A DNA stretch of 64,000 nucleotides from Qaidamihabitans albus (GCF_016464705.1 NZ_JAEHOB010000008.1:124001-188000); one strand, 5' to 3'. Positions 30,860-39,756 are shown, counted from the stretch's first letter. Program-made: numbers and translations. The notes: generated from the sequence alone by a model not told the origin.

Positions 30860-33800
30860 TCAGTCGAGCGCGAGCTGTCCGACCCGCTCGGTGAGCGCGG
30901 GGAGGTTGTCCGCCCATTCGGCACCGGTGGCCGCCGCCGCACGTGCGGCGGCGGCCGGTAGCTCCTCGCGCACCGCGGCGGCGGCCTGGTCGGCCTCGGG
31001 TATCTCACCGGCGGGCCGCGGCGCCCCGGCGGCGTCGCGCAGCGCGGCGGCGGCACCGAGCAGCACCGCGGCGCTGGGCAGCTGCGGGCAGGCCACCGCG
31101 AGCCCCTCCAGCGCGAGCGCGACGGCTCGCTGGTCACCGGTTCGCAACGCGGCGGCCAGCGCTGTGCGCTGCCACGTTCGTGCGTCGGCGAGGTCTCCGG
31201 TGGCGGCGGCCGCCAGTCCCGCCGCGGCGCAGGTGAAGGCGACGCCTGAGGGGGAGCCGACCCGGCGGTAGTGCCGCAGCGCCGCCTCATGGTGCACCTT
31301 CGCCTCGTGCGGCCTGCCCGCCCGCCGCAGGATCAGGCCGAGGCCGTTCACCGCGTAGGCGGTCGTGCTCGCCAGGCCGAGCTCACGGCTGAGGTCCCTC
31401 GCCCGCAGCAGGTGCGCTTCGGCCGCGTCCAGCTCGCCTGCCAGCCCGCAGAGGTTGCCGATCCGGACAAGCTGGTAGGCACGCACGTCCGCCAGCCCGA
31501 GGTGGTCGGCGAGTTCGATGACGCGTTCCCTGGCTCGCCGGGCGGCGTCGTAGTCGCCGATCATCTCGTCGATGCCGGCCAGCAGATCCAGCGACTGCGC
31601 CTGGCCCCACAGGTCCCCGGCCGCGGTGAAGCCGGCGAGCGCGGCCTCGGCGCAGTGCCGGCCCTGCCCCGGCGTTCCGTACAGCGACGCTCCGATGCCC
31701 GCCATCAGTCGTGCGGCGGCGGTCAGCCACTCGTCGTCGAACCGCTCCGCGATCTTGCTGATCTCGTCCAGCAGAGCGCGCGCCTGTACCGGGTCGCCGC
31801 GCTGGAACAGCCGGTCCGTGGTCAGGATCGCGACCATCCGCAGCCCGGCGTCCCAGTGGTCGGAGCTCGTCGCGTCGAGCACGGCCGCCGCCGTGCGCAG
31901 CGCGCTGTCGGAGTCGCTGAACGCGAGCGCAGCGGCCCAGGCCTGCGCGGCCGCCCGGTCCGGCGTCTGCTCGTCGACGGCGGCGATGGCCTGTTCCAGC
32001 ACGACGCGCCCGTCCTGGCGCCGTCCGCTCAGCCACCAGTACCAGCCCAGCGAGCTCGCCAGCCGCAGCGCGTCGGCGGCGCGACCGTGCCTGCCGAACG
32101 TGCCGATCGCGGTGACCAGATCGGCATGGACGGCGGTGAGCCGCCGGAATGCCGTGGGCTGCTCGGCGCCGCGGAGCAGCCGGTCGGTGCGCTCGGCAAG
32201 CACCTGGAAGTACGTGGCGTGCGCGAGTTCGACCTCACGCAGGTGCGGGCTTTCCCGGAGCCTGCGCAGCGCGTAGGCGCGGATGCTGTCCAGCAGCCGG
32301 TACGGCAGGTCGGTGTTCTCCGGCTGATGACTGATCAGCGAGCGGTCGACCAGGCGCGCGACCACGCTGACGACCTCGCCGTGCGTGGCCTGTGGCGCGG
32401 CGAGGGCGTGTGCGGCGTCCAGGCACCACGGTCCCTCGATCACGGCCACCCTGCTGAGCAGGTCGATCTCCTCGTCCGTGAGCAGCTGCCAGCTCCGGTC
32501 GATGGTGTCGGTGAGCGTGAGGCGCTGCTCGGCGTGCAGGTGGGCGTCGAGGTCGGCGAGGGTCAGGCCGCGCAGCAGGCCGGCCGCGACCTCGATCGCC
32601 AGCGGCACCCCGTCGGCCCGGCGGACGATCCCGGCCACGTGGCCGAGGTCGTCCTCGGACAGGGTCTCGCCGTCGAGCCGGGCGCGGGCGCAGAAGAGCG
32701 CGACGGCTTCCGAGGCGAGCCGGGCCTCGCGGGATGCGGCCGGCTCCGGCGCGGGCAGCGGCTCCAGCCGCAGCACCGACTCCTCCGGCAGACCCAGCAC
32801 CACCCGGGTGGTGGTCACCACGCGCGCTCCCGGGCAGTCGGCGAGCAGCCGGTGGGCGAACGCGGCGAGTTCGGCGCTGACGTGCTCGCCGTTGTCCAGC
32901 ACGAGCACCAGGTCGCTGGTGCCGATCCGGTCGCACAGCCGGGTGAGCGCGTCCCGGCCGGGGTCGGCGCGGACGGTCTCGTCGACACCGAGGTCGGCGC
33001 CGGTCCGGTCGCGCAGCACCCGCAGGGTCGCCTCGGCGACGGCGGTCAGCCGGTCGGTGCCGTCGCCGATCGCGCGCAGGTCGGTGAACCACACCCCGTC
33101 GGCGGGCTGGGTGATCGTGTGCAGCGTGTGCACCACGAGCCTGGTCTTGCCGATGCCGCCCGGACCGGTGACGGTCACCAGCCGTTCGCGGGCGAGCAGG
33201 TCCCGCAGCCGCTGCCGCTGTCGCACACGGCCGACGAAGGTGGTCGATTCGGCGGGCAGCCGGCTCGGGACCGCGGTGGCGGCGCCTGCGGACTCGGGCT
33301 GGGCGAGCACCTCCGCCTGAGCGGCGCGCAGGTCAGGGCCCGGGTCGATGCCGAGCTCGTCACGCAGCAGCCGGCGGCCCTCCTGGAAGACCGTCAGCGC
33401 CTCACTCTGCCTGCCCTGGCGGGCGAGCGTCCGCATCAGCAGGGCCCGCAACGACTCCCGTAGCGGGTGCTCGGCGAGCAGGAGCGCGAGCTCGTCCGGC
33501 ACGCCGGGCCTGCCGCCCGTGACCAGCCAGGCGGTGGCGTGCAGCTCCACCGCGCCGAGCCACTGCGCGGTGAGCGCCTCGGCTGCGGCGACGGCGTAGG
33601 GATAGTCCTGGTACTCGGGCAGCGGCGGCCCCCGCCAGAGTGCGAGCGCATCCTCCAGCAGGGCGTAGGCGCGGGCGGTGTGGCCCGCGTCGAGCGCACG
33701 CCTGCCGTCGCCGACGAGGTGGGCGAAGCGGGCGGCGTCGAGCATGTCGACGGGCACGTTCAGCTGGTAGGCGCCGTCCCGGGCGGCCAGTATGGCCCGG

Positions 33801-34042
33801 CCGCGGTCGGGGTCGCCGGGTGCCAGCGCGCTGCGCAGACTGGACACCTTGGCCTGCAACGCGTTCAGCGCCTTCGCGGGCGGGTTGGCGCCCCAGAGCT
33901 CGTCGATGATCCGCTCGGCGGCGATCGGCCGGTTCCGGTGTACGAGCAGGAAGCCGAGCAGGGCGCGCTGTTTCGCCCCGGGCACCGGAACACTGGTGTC
34001 CCCGTCCCGGACGGCCAGCCCGCCCAGGATCTCGAACCGCAT
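30860..34042 (-). CDS. SARP/AfsR-like regulator with NB-ARC and TPR domains
   Basis: A 1060-residue multidomain activator. Residues about 1-95 are an OmpR-type winged helix (MRFEILGGLAVRDGD... GFLLVHRNRPIAAERIIDELW); 95-245 the bacterial transcriptional activation domain (LLREHPL-like TPR, GRQSEALTVFQEGRRLLRDELGIDPGP); about 270-560 an NB-ARC ATPase with P-loop VTGPGGIGKTRLV and LVLVLDNGEHV; the rest TPR-like helical repeats. Such proteins activate antibiotic pathways or morphological genes. No biosynthetic cluster is present in the window, so this is an orphan. Nearby candidates for control are the GT-C gene and the drug-exporter operon. Confidence 0.92.
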   Translation of the reverse strand: MRFEILGGLAVRDGDTSVPVPGAKQRALLGFLLVHRNRPIAAERIIDELWGANPPAKALNALQAKVSSLRSALAPGDPDRGRAILAARDGAYQLNVPVDMLDAARFAHLVGDGRRALDAGHTARAYALLEDALALWRGPPLPEYQDYPYAVAAAEALTAQWLGAVELHATAWLVTGGRPGVPDELALLLAEHPLRESLRALLMRTLARQGRQSEALTVFQEGRRLLRDELGIDPGPDLRAAQAEVLAQPESAGAATAVPSRLPAESTTFVGRVRQRQRLRDLLARERLVTVTGPGGIGKTRLVVHTLHTITQPADGVWFTDLRAIGDGTDRLTAVAEATLRVLRDRTGADLGVDETVRADPGRDALTRLCDRIGTSDLVLVLDNGEHVSAELAAFAHRLLADCPGARVVTTTRVVLGLPEESVLRLEPLPAPEPAASREARLASEAVALFCARARLDGETLSEDDLGHVAGIVRRADGVPLAIEVAAGLLRGLTLADLDAHLHAEQRLTLTDTIDRSWQLLTDEEIDLLSRVAVIEGPWCLDAAHALAAPQATHGEVVSVVARLVDRSLISHQPENTDLPYRLLDSIRAYALRRLRESPHLREVELAHATYFQVLAERTDRLLRGAEQPTAFRRLTAVHADLVTAIGTFGRHGRAADALRLASSLGWYWWLSGRRQDGRVVLEQAIAAVDEQTPDRAAAQAWAAALAFSDSDSALRTAAAVLDATSSDHWDAGLRMVAILTTDRLFQRGDPVQARALLDEISKIAERFDDEWLTAAARLMAGIGASLYGTPGQGRHCAEAALAGFTAAGDLWGQAQSLDLLAGIDEMIGDYDAARRARERVIELADHLGLADVRAYQLVRIGNLCGLAGELDAAEAHLLRARDLSRELGLASTTAYAVNGLGLILRRAGRPHEAKVHHEAALRHYRRVGSPSGVAFTCAAAGLAAAATGDLADARTWQRTALAAALRTGDQRAVALALEGLAVACPQLPSAAVLLGAAAALRDAAGAPRPAGEIPEADQAAAAVREELPAAAARAAAATGAEWADNLPALTERVGQLALD

Positions 34043-34085
34043 ACCAGAAGGGTACGGGGCTCTGGGGCCCTGGCGTAGCCGTTTT

Positions 34086-34274
34086 TCAGCTCTTGCCGCC
34101 GGATGCGCGGGCGTACCGGTCGACGTGGCTCGCGTAGGCGTCGCCGAGCCTGCGGAGCACTCCGAGGCCCGCGCGCAGGTCGAGCAGGAGGTTGCCGGAG
34201 CCGTGCCGGGTCACCCGGCCGAGTACGGCCAGCACGGTCATCATGAGGAGGAGGAAAAGCACGGTCGCTGTCAT
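34086..34274 (-). CDS. Small single-span membrane protein, hypothetical
   Basis: A possible 62-residue protein: an N-terminal membrane helix (TATVLFLLLMMTVLAVLG) followed by a basic tail (GNLLLDLRAGLGVLRRLGDAYASHVDRYARASG). It ends 43 bp upstream of the SARP start and could be in the same transcript. Its ATG overlaps, on the opposite strand, a candidate ATG of the GT-C gene, so one of the two starts must be wrong. No family recognised. Confidence 0.42.
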   Translation of the reverse strand: MTATVLFLLLMMTVLAVLGRVTRHGSGNLLLDLRAGLGVLRRLGDAYASHVDRYARASGGKS

Positions 34275-34311
34275 GGCATCGAGTGTTGCCGGTGCCGCTG
34301 ACGATCGGCTG

Positions 34312-36057
34312 ATGCTCGCCGGAGGGGAAGGATTGGCTGAGCACAGGAGCGTTGAGCACAGGAGCGTTGAGCACAGGAGCGCTGAGCAGAGGAGCACTGC
34401 CCTGCGTCCGCCAGGGCTCGGCGCCGTCACCGCCGTTCTCGGCGCGACGGCGCTGATCGGCTGGCACGGGTCCCGGTTCGGCAACTGGATCGTCGACGAT
34501 GCCGCGATCACGTTCGCCTACGCCCGCAGCATCGCCGAGGGGCACGGCCCCGTGCTCCAGCCCGGCGCGGAACCGAGCGAGGGCTTCTCCAACCCGTCCT
34601 GGCTCCTGCTGCTCACCCTCGGCCGCCTGCTCGGCCTGTTCGACCACGGGAGGATCCTGGGTGTTCCCGACTACGTGGTCTTTCCGAAGGCGCTCGCGCT
34701 GGTGTGCTGTGCCGGGATCGTGGCCGCCTGCCACTACGCGGCGGCGCGGGTCACCAGCAGGCCGGCGGTGGTGACCTTCGTCGCCGGCGTGCTGCTCGCG
34801 GCCAACCCGTCCTTCGTGATCTGGAGCTTCTCCGGCCTGGAGAACGCTCTCTTCGCGCTGGCCGTGACCTGGCTGGCCGTGGTGCTGTTCCGCGCGGCCG
34901 TGGACGGGCGCCTCGCGGCGCCGGGCATCGCGGTGATCGCCGGAGCGCTCGCCGCGCTGGCCGCGCTCACCAGGCCCGACGGCCTGATCTATGCGCTGGC
35001 GTACCCGCTTGCGCTGCTGGTGCTGGGCGAGCGTGCGACTCTCGGTGCGAGCGCGCGGTCGGCGCTGCTGTCCTCGATCGCCTTCGCCTTCCCGGTCGGC
35101 GGTTACCTCGGCTGGCGATACCTCGAGTTCGGTCACCTGCTGTCGTTGCCGGCGGTCGCCAAGAACCAGGAGCTGCCCGAGTTCGCCGACCTGGCTCGCA
35201 GCGGGGAGCTCGTCGAGTACGTCGGCGCGCCCGCCGGGATCGCCTTCGCGGTGCTCGTCGGCCTGGTGCTGTCCCGGCCGTCGGCGGCGCGTACCGGAAT
35301 GATCCCGCTGCTGGTGACCGGGCTGCTGGCCGTGGGCGCCTATGCCATGCTCAAACCGGACTGGATGGGGGAGCTTCGCTTCGCGACCCCGGTCTGGGCG
35401 CTCGGCGCGCCTGCCGGCGCGCTCGCGGGGGCGGCCGCCCTGCGGCAGGTGGGGATCCGCGGCCGCGTGGTGCTCAGCGCGATCCTGGCCGTCGCGCTCG
35501 CCCTGTCCGGCACCCTCTTCGCGTCCGCTTCGGAGAAGTTCCGCGCCGCGCCGACAGTGCCGATGTGCGTCGTCGCCGAGCGGTTCGGCCGCGCCTTCAA
35601 CGGTTATGCCGACATCGCCGGGATCGAGCGCGGCTCGTTGCTGCTTCCCGACGTCGGCGCCACGGCACTGATCAGCCGGTTGCGCGTGGTCGACCTGGCA
35701 GGGCTCACCGAACCCAGGATCGCGGAGTTCTGGTCGAACCGGCAGTGGACCGCGCTGCGCGACCACGTCTACGACGAGCTGCGGCCGACATTCATCCATG
35801 CCCACGGCGTGTGGGGCGGGCGCACCGGAATCGTGCGGGACCCCCGGCTGGACCGGGACTACGCGCTGATCCGGTCGACGTCGGAGGGCAGCGGTGACTG
35901 GGTGCGCAGGGATGCCGTATCCGGTCCGGCGGAGCTGGCCGAGCTGCGAGCCTATGCGCGGGACGAGGTGGCCAGAGCCACGGCGGCGGCGCATGGGGCG
36001 TCGCTCGGTCACTGTGGACCCACGCTTCGGCCGGGGCAGCTCCCCACGGGTGGGTGA
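34312..36057 (+). CDS. GT-C type membrane glycosyltransferase
   Basis: A protein of about 581 residues with some ten membrane helices. The first periplasmic loop has WIVDDAAITFAYARSIAEGHGPV then PSEGFSNPSWLLLL, the Asp-Asp catalytic motif of GT-C enzymes that use polyprenyl-phosphate sugars, as in mycobacterial arabinofuranosyltransferase AftB. The C-terminal third is a soluble extracytoplasmic domain. It may decorate cell-wall arabinogalactan or lipoglycan. The start is uncertain: ATG 34312 is taken; ATG 34273 is longer, and TTG 34333 has the only good ribosome site (GGAGGGG). The N-terminus is spanned by a 15-bp tandem repeat giving EHRSV-type pentapeptides. Confidence 0.75.
   Translation: MLAGGEGLAEHRSVEHRSVEHRSAEQRSTALRPPGLGAVTAVLGATALIGWHGSRFGNWIVDDAAITFAYARSIAEGHGPVLQPGAEPSEGFSNPSWLLLLTLGRLLGLFDHGRILGVPDYVVFPKALALVCCAGIVAACHYAAARVTSRPAVVTFVAGVLLAANPSFVIWSFSGLENALFALAVTWLAVVLFRAAVDGRLAAPGIAVIAGALAALAALTRPDGLIYALAYPLALLVLGERATLGASARSALLSSIAFAFPVGGYLGWRYLEFGHLLSLPAVAKNQELPEFADLARSGELVEYVGAPAGIAFAVLVGLVLSRPSAARTGMIPLLVTGLLAVGAYAMLKPDWMGELRFATPVWALGAPAGALAGAAALRQVGIRGRVVLSAILAVALALSGTLFASASEKFRAAPTVPMCVVAERFGRAFNGYADIAGIERGSLLLPDVGATALISRLRVVDLAGLTEPRIAEFWSNRQWTALRDHVYDELRPTFIHAHGVWGGRTGIVRDPRLDRDYALIRSTSEGSGDWVRRDAVSGPAELAELRAYARDEVARATAAAHGASLGHCGPTLRPGQLPTGG
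34338..34397 (+). repeat. 15-bp tandem repeat, four units
   Basis: Four units of TGAGCACAGGAGCGT, the first two identical and the last two diverging (34338-34352, 34353-34367, 34368-34382, 34383-34397). Read in the GT-C frame they encode EHRSV, EHRSV, EHRSA and EQRST. Length change would be in frame. Confidence 0.85.
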
Positions 36058-36086
36058 CGGCTAGCGTATTTCTACACTTTCTTAAC

Positions 36087-36115
36087 TTCACAACATCCTG
36101 AAAGACCTGTACATT
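36087..36115 (+). promoter_or_regulatory. Sigma-70-type promoter of the exporter leader
   Basis: -35 TTCACA (36087-36092), a 17-bp spacer, and -10 TACATT (36110-36115), 7 nt before the ATG of a 36-codon ORF. This is the best promoter match in the window and lies in an unusually AT-rich stretch. Confidence 0.7.
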
Positions 36116-36122
36116 CCGGGAC

Positions 36123-36233
36123 ATGACGATCACGCCGCTCACCGCTGCCAGGGGCCTGCCCCTGGACCGGGTTGGCCGCCTGTCGTCGTCGCACGCGGGG
36201 GCACGCAAGGCGGACTCCGATCCACCGCGATAG
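36123..36233 (+). CDS. Putative leader peptide of ABC exporter operon
   Basis: A 36-residue ORF (MTITPLTAARGLPLDRVGRL, then SSSHAGARKADSDPPR) that starts 7 nt after the -10 hexamer of a strong promoter, so it would be translated from a leaderless mRNA. It contains a 7-bp stem (36148-36154 with 36159-36165) and ends 137 bp before the exporter ATPase gene, with a stronger hairpin between. It resembles no protein family; the layout is that of a leader peptide whose stalled translation would open the downstream genes. Confidence 0.5.
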   Translation: MTITPLTAARGLPLDRVGRLSSSHAGARKADSDPPR

Positions 36234-36241
36234 GTAGCCCT

Positions 36242-36273
36242 GCCCACCGGACCGTGCGCCGTGTCCGGTGGGC
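36242..36273 (+). promoter_or_regulatory. Attenuator-like hairpin before ABC exporter
   Basis: GCCCACCGGAC (36242-36252) and GTCCGGTGGGC (36263-36273) form a perfect 11-bp stem with a 10-nt loop, 9 nt after the leader peptide stop. A second smaller stem, GCGTGC-TCC-GCACGC, follows near 36300. No U tract, so the end could be Rho-dependent or the hairpin may act on translation. Confidence 0.5.
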
Positions 36274-36369
36274 ACCACCTCGTGAAGCGGTCCTGTCGGC
36301 GCGTGCTCCGCACGCATCGCCGGCGCCGCGTATCCGCCCCTGTCACACGATGAAGACGAGGAATCCGCC

Positions 36370-37311
36370 ATGCCTGAACCAGCCGAACTCCGGGCCGGGG
36401 ACACCGCGATCGAGGTGTCCGGCCTGAACAAGTCCTTCGGCGCCACCAAGGCGCTCGACCAGCTCGACCTGAACGTGCGCACGGGTGAGGTGCACGGCTT
36501 TCTCGGCCCGAACGGGGCGGGCAAGTCGACGACCATCCGGGTGCTCCTCGGCCTGCTGCGGGCCGACTCGGGCCGCGCGACCGTGCTCGGTGGCCACCCG
36601 TGGCACGACGCGGTCGCCCTGCACCGCAGGCTCGCCTATGTGCCGGGCGACGTGAACCTGTGGCCAACCCTCACCGGCGGCGAGGCGATCGACCTCTTCG
36701 CCCGGCTGCGCGGTGGTTTCGACCGCCGCAGGCGCAACGAGTTGTGCGAACGGTTCGACCTCGACCCGACGAAGAAGGGCCGTACCTACTCGAAGGGCAA
36801 CCGGCAGAAGGTGGCGATCGTCGCCGCGCTCGCGTCCGATGTGGAGCTACTGATCCTGGACGAGCCCACGGCGGGACTCGACCCGCTGATGGAGACGATC
36901 TTCGCCGAGTGCATCCGCGAGGTGAAGGGCGCCGGCCGCACGGTGCTGCTCTCCAGCCACATCCTGGCGCAGGTGGAGGCACTCGGTGACCGTGTCTCGA
37001 TCATCCGGCAGGGACACATCGTGGAGTCGGGCACGCTGTCCGAGCTGCGGCATCTGACCCGCACATCGGTGGAGGCGGAGACGCACCGTTCCGCCGACGG
37101 GGTGCGCGACCTGCCGGGCGTGCACAACGTGGCGGTCAGCAACGGCAAGGTTCACTTCGATGTGGACACCGAGCACCTGGACACCGCCGTCGGGCACCTG
37201 CACGGCCTTGGCATCCGCTCGCTGGTGAGCCAGCCGCCGACGCTGGAGCAGCTGTTCATGCGCCACTACGGCGAGGAGCTGGCCGAGGCGACGAACGGAC
37301 GTGGCCGGTGA
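36370..37311 (+). CDS. ABC exporter ATPase (drug-resistance type)
   Basis: A 313-residue ATPase. Walker [10 protein letters not shown], the signature-equivalent [16 protein letters not shown], Walker [14 protein letters not shown] and the H-loop SSHILAQVE are present, and a C-terminal ~80-residue extension ([20 protein letters not shown]) is as in ATPases paired with large actinomycete drug-export permeases. The YSKGNRQK form of the signature is characteristic of this subgroup. It overlaps the next gene by 4 nt. The leader ORF and hairpin upstream suggest induction by translation inhibition. Confidence 0.92.
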   Translation: MPEPAELRAGDTAIEVSGLNKSFGATKALDQLDLNVRTGEVHGFLGPNGAGKSTTIRVLLGLLRADSGRATVLGGHPWHDAVALHRRLAYVPGDVNLWPTLTGGEAIDLFARLRGGFDRRRRNELCERFDLDPTKKGRTYSKGNRQKVAIVAALASDVELLILDEPTAGLDPLMETIFAECIREVKGAGRTVLLSSHILAQVEALGDRVSIIRQGHIVESGTLSELRHLTRTSVEAETHRSADGVRDLPGVHNVAVSNGKVHFDVDTEHLDTAVGHLHGLGIRSLVSQPPTLEQLFMRHYGEELAEATNGRGR

Positions 37312-38957
37312 GCACCACGACCATGCCGCGGGCCGCACCGAAGATGTCCACCCGCCGCGACGATCTCGCCGGCACCGCGACGTTGATCCGGTTCATGCTG
37401 CGCCGGGACCGTGTCCGTATCCCGGTATGGCTCGCCGCGCTGACGCTGGGCACGGTCGCCACCGCCCAGAGCTTCGGGGACCTGTACCCGGACGCGGCGG
37501 CCCGGCAGGCCGCCGCCCAGTCGATGAACTCCCCGGCCGGGCTCGCGATGACGGGCCCCAGCCACTACCTGCAGGACTACAACTTCGGCTCGATGCTGAG
37601 CCACCAGATGCTCGGCTTCCTGGGTGTCCTGGTGGGCCTGATGAGCGTGCTGCTGCTCGTGCGGCACAGCAGGGCCGAGGAGGAGACCGGACGGGCCGAG
37701 CTCGTCCGCGCGAGCATCGTCGGGCGGCACGCCCACATGACGGCCGCCCTGAGCGTGGTGGCGGGGACCAACATCCTGCTGGCCGTGCTGCTCACGCTCG
37801 GCCTCGGTGGTCTCGGGGTCGAGGGGATCACGTGGAGCGGGTCGCTGCTCTACGGTGCCGCGCACGCGATGATGGGGCTGGTGTTCGCCGGGGTCGCCGC
37901 GGTGACCGTGCAGATCACCGAGCACTCCCGCGGCGCGGCGGGGCTCGGCCTCGCGGCGATCGGCGTCGCCTACGTGCTGCGCGCCTCGGGTGACGTGGGC
38001 AACGAGGCGATCTCGTGGCTCTCGCCGATCGGCTGGGCGCAACGGACCTACGCCTATGTGGACAACCGCTGGTGGCCACTGCTGCTCGGGCTGGCGCTCG
38101 CGGCGGTGCTCGTCGTCGCCGGGTTCGAGCTGAGCACCCGGCGCGACGTCGGTTCCGGTCTGCGGCAGTCGCGGCCCGGCAAGGCGGCGGCGTCCGACGT
38201 GCTGGCCCACCCGATCGGGCTGGCGCTGCGGCTGCACCGCGGCCTGCTGATCGGGTTCGGCGTCGCGATGCTGCTGCTCGGTGCCTCCTACGGCTCGATC
38301 ATCGGCGACGCGGAGGAGATGCTCGGCAGCGTCGACGTCCTCAACGAAGCCCTCGCGGAGATCGGTGGCGCGAGCATCGCCGAGTCCTTCGCCTCGATGG
38401 TCATGGTCGTGATGGTCATCGTCGCCTCGATCTACGTGGTGATGGCCGCACTACGACCCCGTTCCGAGGAGACCGCAGGCAGGGCCGAACCGGTCCTGGC
38501 GACCGCGCTCTCCCGGGGCCGGTGGCTGGGCGGCCACCTGGTCGTCGTGCTGGGCGGCGCCGTGGTGATGGCCCTGCTCCTCGGACTCGGCTTCGGCCTC
38601 AGCGGAGCATCCAGCATGGGCGACACCGGCTTCCTGTGGAACATCCTCGGCGCCGCGCTGGCCTACGTGCCCGCCCTGTGGTTCGTCGCCGGTGTCGCGG
38701 TGGCCCTCTTCGGCTGGCTGCCGCGGGGAGCGGCGCTGGCGTGGGCGCTGCCGGTGTACGGCTTCGTCGTCGGCTACCTCGGCCAGATCCTGCAGTTCCC
38801 GGGATGGATGAACAACCTGTCGCCGTTCGGTCATGTGCCGCAGTTGCCCGCTGACGAGCTGACCTGGACCCCGCTGGTTGTGCTCACCCTGCTGGCCGCG
38901 GCGCTGATCGTGCTCGGCCTGGCGGGGTTCCGGCGGCGCAGCGTCGAGATGACCTGA
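37308..38957 (+). CDS. ABC exporter permease (polyketide antibiotic exporter type)
   Basis: A 549-residue membrane protein with two homologous halves of about six helices each, the fused ABC-2-like arrangement of antibiotic exporters such as those for macrolides or tetronasin. The repeated sequence [20 protein letters not shown] in the first half and [25 protein letters not shown] in the second marks the duplication. It exports drugs or lipids from the inner leaflet; substrate unknown. GTG start, overlapping the ATPase stop. Ends 15 bp before an 18-bp-stem hairpin shared with the convergent PPOX gene. Confidence 0.88.
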   Translation: MSTTTMPRAAPKMSTRRDDLAGTATLIRFMLRRDRVRIPVWLAALTLGTVATAQSFGDLYPDAAARQAAAQSMNSPAGLAMTGPSHYLQDYNFGSMLSHQMLGFLGVLVGLMSVLLLVRHSRAEEETGRAELVRASIVGRHAHMTAALSVVAGTNILLAVLLTLGLGGLGVEGITWSGSLLYGAAHAMMGLVFAGVAAVTVQITEHSRGAAGLGLAAIGVAYVLRASGDVGNEAISWLSPIGWAQRTYAYVDNRWWPLLLGLALAAVLVVAGFELSTRRDVGSGLRQSRPGKAAASDVLAHPIGLALRLHRGLLIGFGVAMLLLGASYGSIIGDAEEMLGSVDVLNEALAEIGGASIAESFASMVMVVMVIVASIYVVMAALRPRSEETAGRAEPVLATALSRGRWLGGHLVVVLGGAVVMALLLGLGFGLSGASSMGDTGFLWNILGAALAYVPALWFVAGVAVALFGWLPRGAALAWALPVYGFVVGYLGQILQFPGWMNNLSPFGHVPQLPADELTWTPLVVLTLLAAALIVLGLAGFRRRSVEMT

Positions 38958-38968
38958 CGCCGGGCCGC

Positions 38969-39433
38969 TCACGGCTGAGCTTCGACTTCGTCTTCGGCGA
39001 AGTCGAAGCTCAGCCAGCGGTCGGGCCTGCCGGTGAACAGGACGAAGGTGCCGGTCGGATCGGCGGTTTCGGTTTCGGCGAGCTCGCGGGCGACATCTTC
39101 GGGCAGGTAGCGGGTGGCGACGGCGCGGACCTGCTCGGCGGTGGGCGCCCGGTCGGCGCGGACGAGTGTGCATTCGACGGTCACGTACTTGTACGGCGAC
39201 CGTGGTTGCTGGACGCAGAAGCTGAACCCGCCTGCCCGCTCCAGCAGGCGGGTCTTGCGAGCCGTGCGCCCCTCGGTACCGGTGAAGAAGGTGAGGTCAC
39301 CGCCGGGCTGGTAGGCGTACCAGACGGGCACCGTGAGCGGTGGCCGTCCGTTGTCGGCGGCGACGCTGAGCACGCCGGTGTGCGGCTCGGCGAGGAACTG
39401 TTCGCGTTCGGTCGTGGTGAGGGTTCTGGGCAT
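38969..39433 (-). CDS. PPOX-family flavin/F420-binding protein
   Basis: A 154-residue split-barrel protein: EREQFLAEPHTGVLSVAADNGRPPLTVPVWYAYQPGGDL is the classic PPOX N-terminus, followed by GFSFCVQQPRSPYKYVTVECTL. Actinobacterial members are often F420-dependent reductases or heme oxygenase-like; not resolvable here. ATG 39433 follows GGAAGG. Its last 14 codons (LSFDFAEDEVEAQP) form one perfect hairpin at the DNA level, so the terminator is built into the coding sequence. Confidence 0.85.
   Translation of the reverse strand: MPRTLTTTEREQFLAEPHTGVLSVAADNGRPPLTVPVWYAYQPGGDLTFFTGTEGRTARKTRLLERAGGFSFCVQQPRSPYKYVTVECTLVRADRAPTAEQVRAVATRYLPEDVARELAETETADPTGTFVLFTGRPDRWLSFDFAEDEVEAQP
38973..39015. 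terminator. 18-bp-stem hairpin inside PPOX 3' end
   Basis: Arms 38973-38990 (GGCTGAGCTTCGACTTCG) and 38998-39015 are perfect inverted repeats with the loop TCTTCGG. The hairpin lies between the exporter operon and the convergent PPOX gene and is translated as the PPOX C-terminus. Confidence 0.7.
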
Positions 39434-39486
39434 GGCCGGTCTTACCTTCCTCTGTGGATGCCTCGTCCGTGGGTGCTGGTCCGGTC

Positions 39487-39667
39487 TCAGTCGCCGTACT
39501 CCTCGTGCGCCCTCAGCCAGCTCATCGCCGGGCCCTGCGGCCAGCCGGGCGGGGAGTCCTCCCACAGTTCCTGCCTGCCGTAGGGCGTGAGGTCGAGCAG
39601 GTTGAAGTCGAGCCTGAGCCGGTCCACGCCGCGGCCGGTGGTGAAAGACGACCTCGGGTCTTTTCAT
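39487..39667 (-). pseudogene. Small hypothetical gene, frameshift after start codon
   Basis: A coherent reading frame ends EEYGD-stop at 39487 and covers [20 protein letters not shown], then [20 protein letters not shown]. The only upstream ATG (39667) is out of frame by one because of an AAAA run right after it; removing one A would give a 59-residue protein beginning MKDPRSSF. An in-frame GTG at 39627 would give 46 residues but lacks a ribosome site. No family recognised. It is divergent from the HxlR gene. Confidence 0.35.
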
Positions 39668-39719
39668 GCCCGCTCCCAGGTTGGTTTCTTCGCGGAACGG
39701 ACTGACGGTAGCACGGATC

Positions 39720-39736
39720 AGTTCCTTCAGGGAACT
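39720..39736. promoter_or_regulatory. HxlR operator-like dyad
   Basis: AGTTCC-N5-GGAACT, overlapping the expected -35 position of the hxlR promoter (its -10 TAGACT is at 39745). Well placed for autorepression and control of the divergent small gene. Confidence 0.5.
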
Positions 39737-39744
39737 ATGTGTTC

Positions 39745-39750
39745 TAGACT
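39745..39750 (+). promoter_or_regulatory. -10-like hexamer for leaderless hxlR
   Basis: TAGACT followed by 6 nt and ATG 39757, without a Shine-Dalgarno sequence. Confidence 0.45.
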
Positions 39751-39756
39751 GGCTCC

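Noticed and set aside
31271-33463. 730-codon open frame opposite the SARP gene
   Set aside because: Lacks domain motifs and mirrors third-position GC of the SARP gene; shadow.
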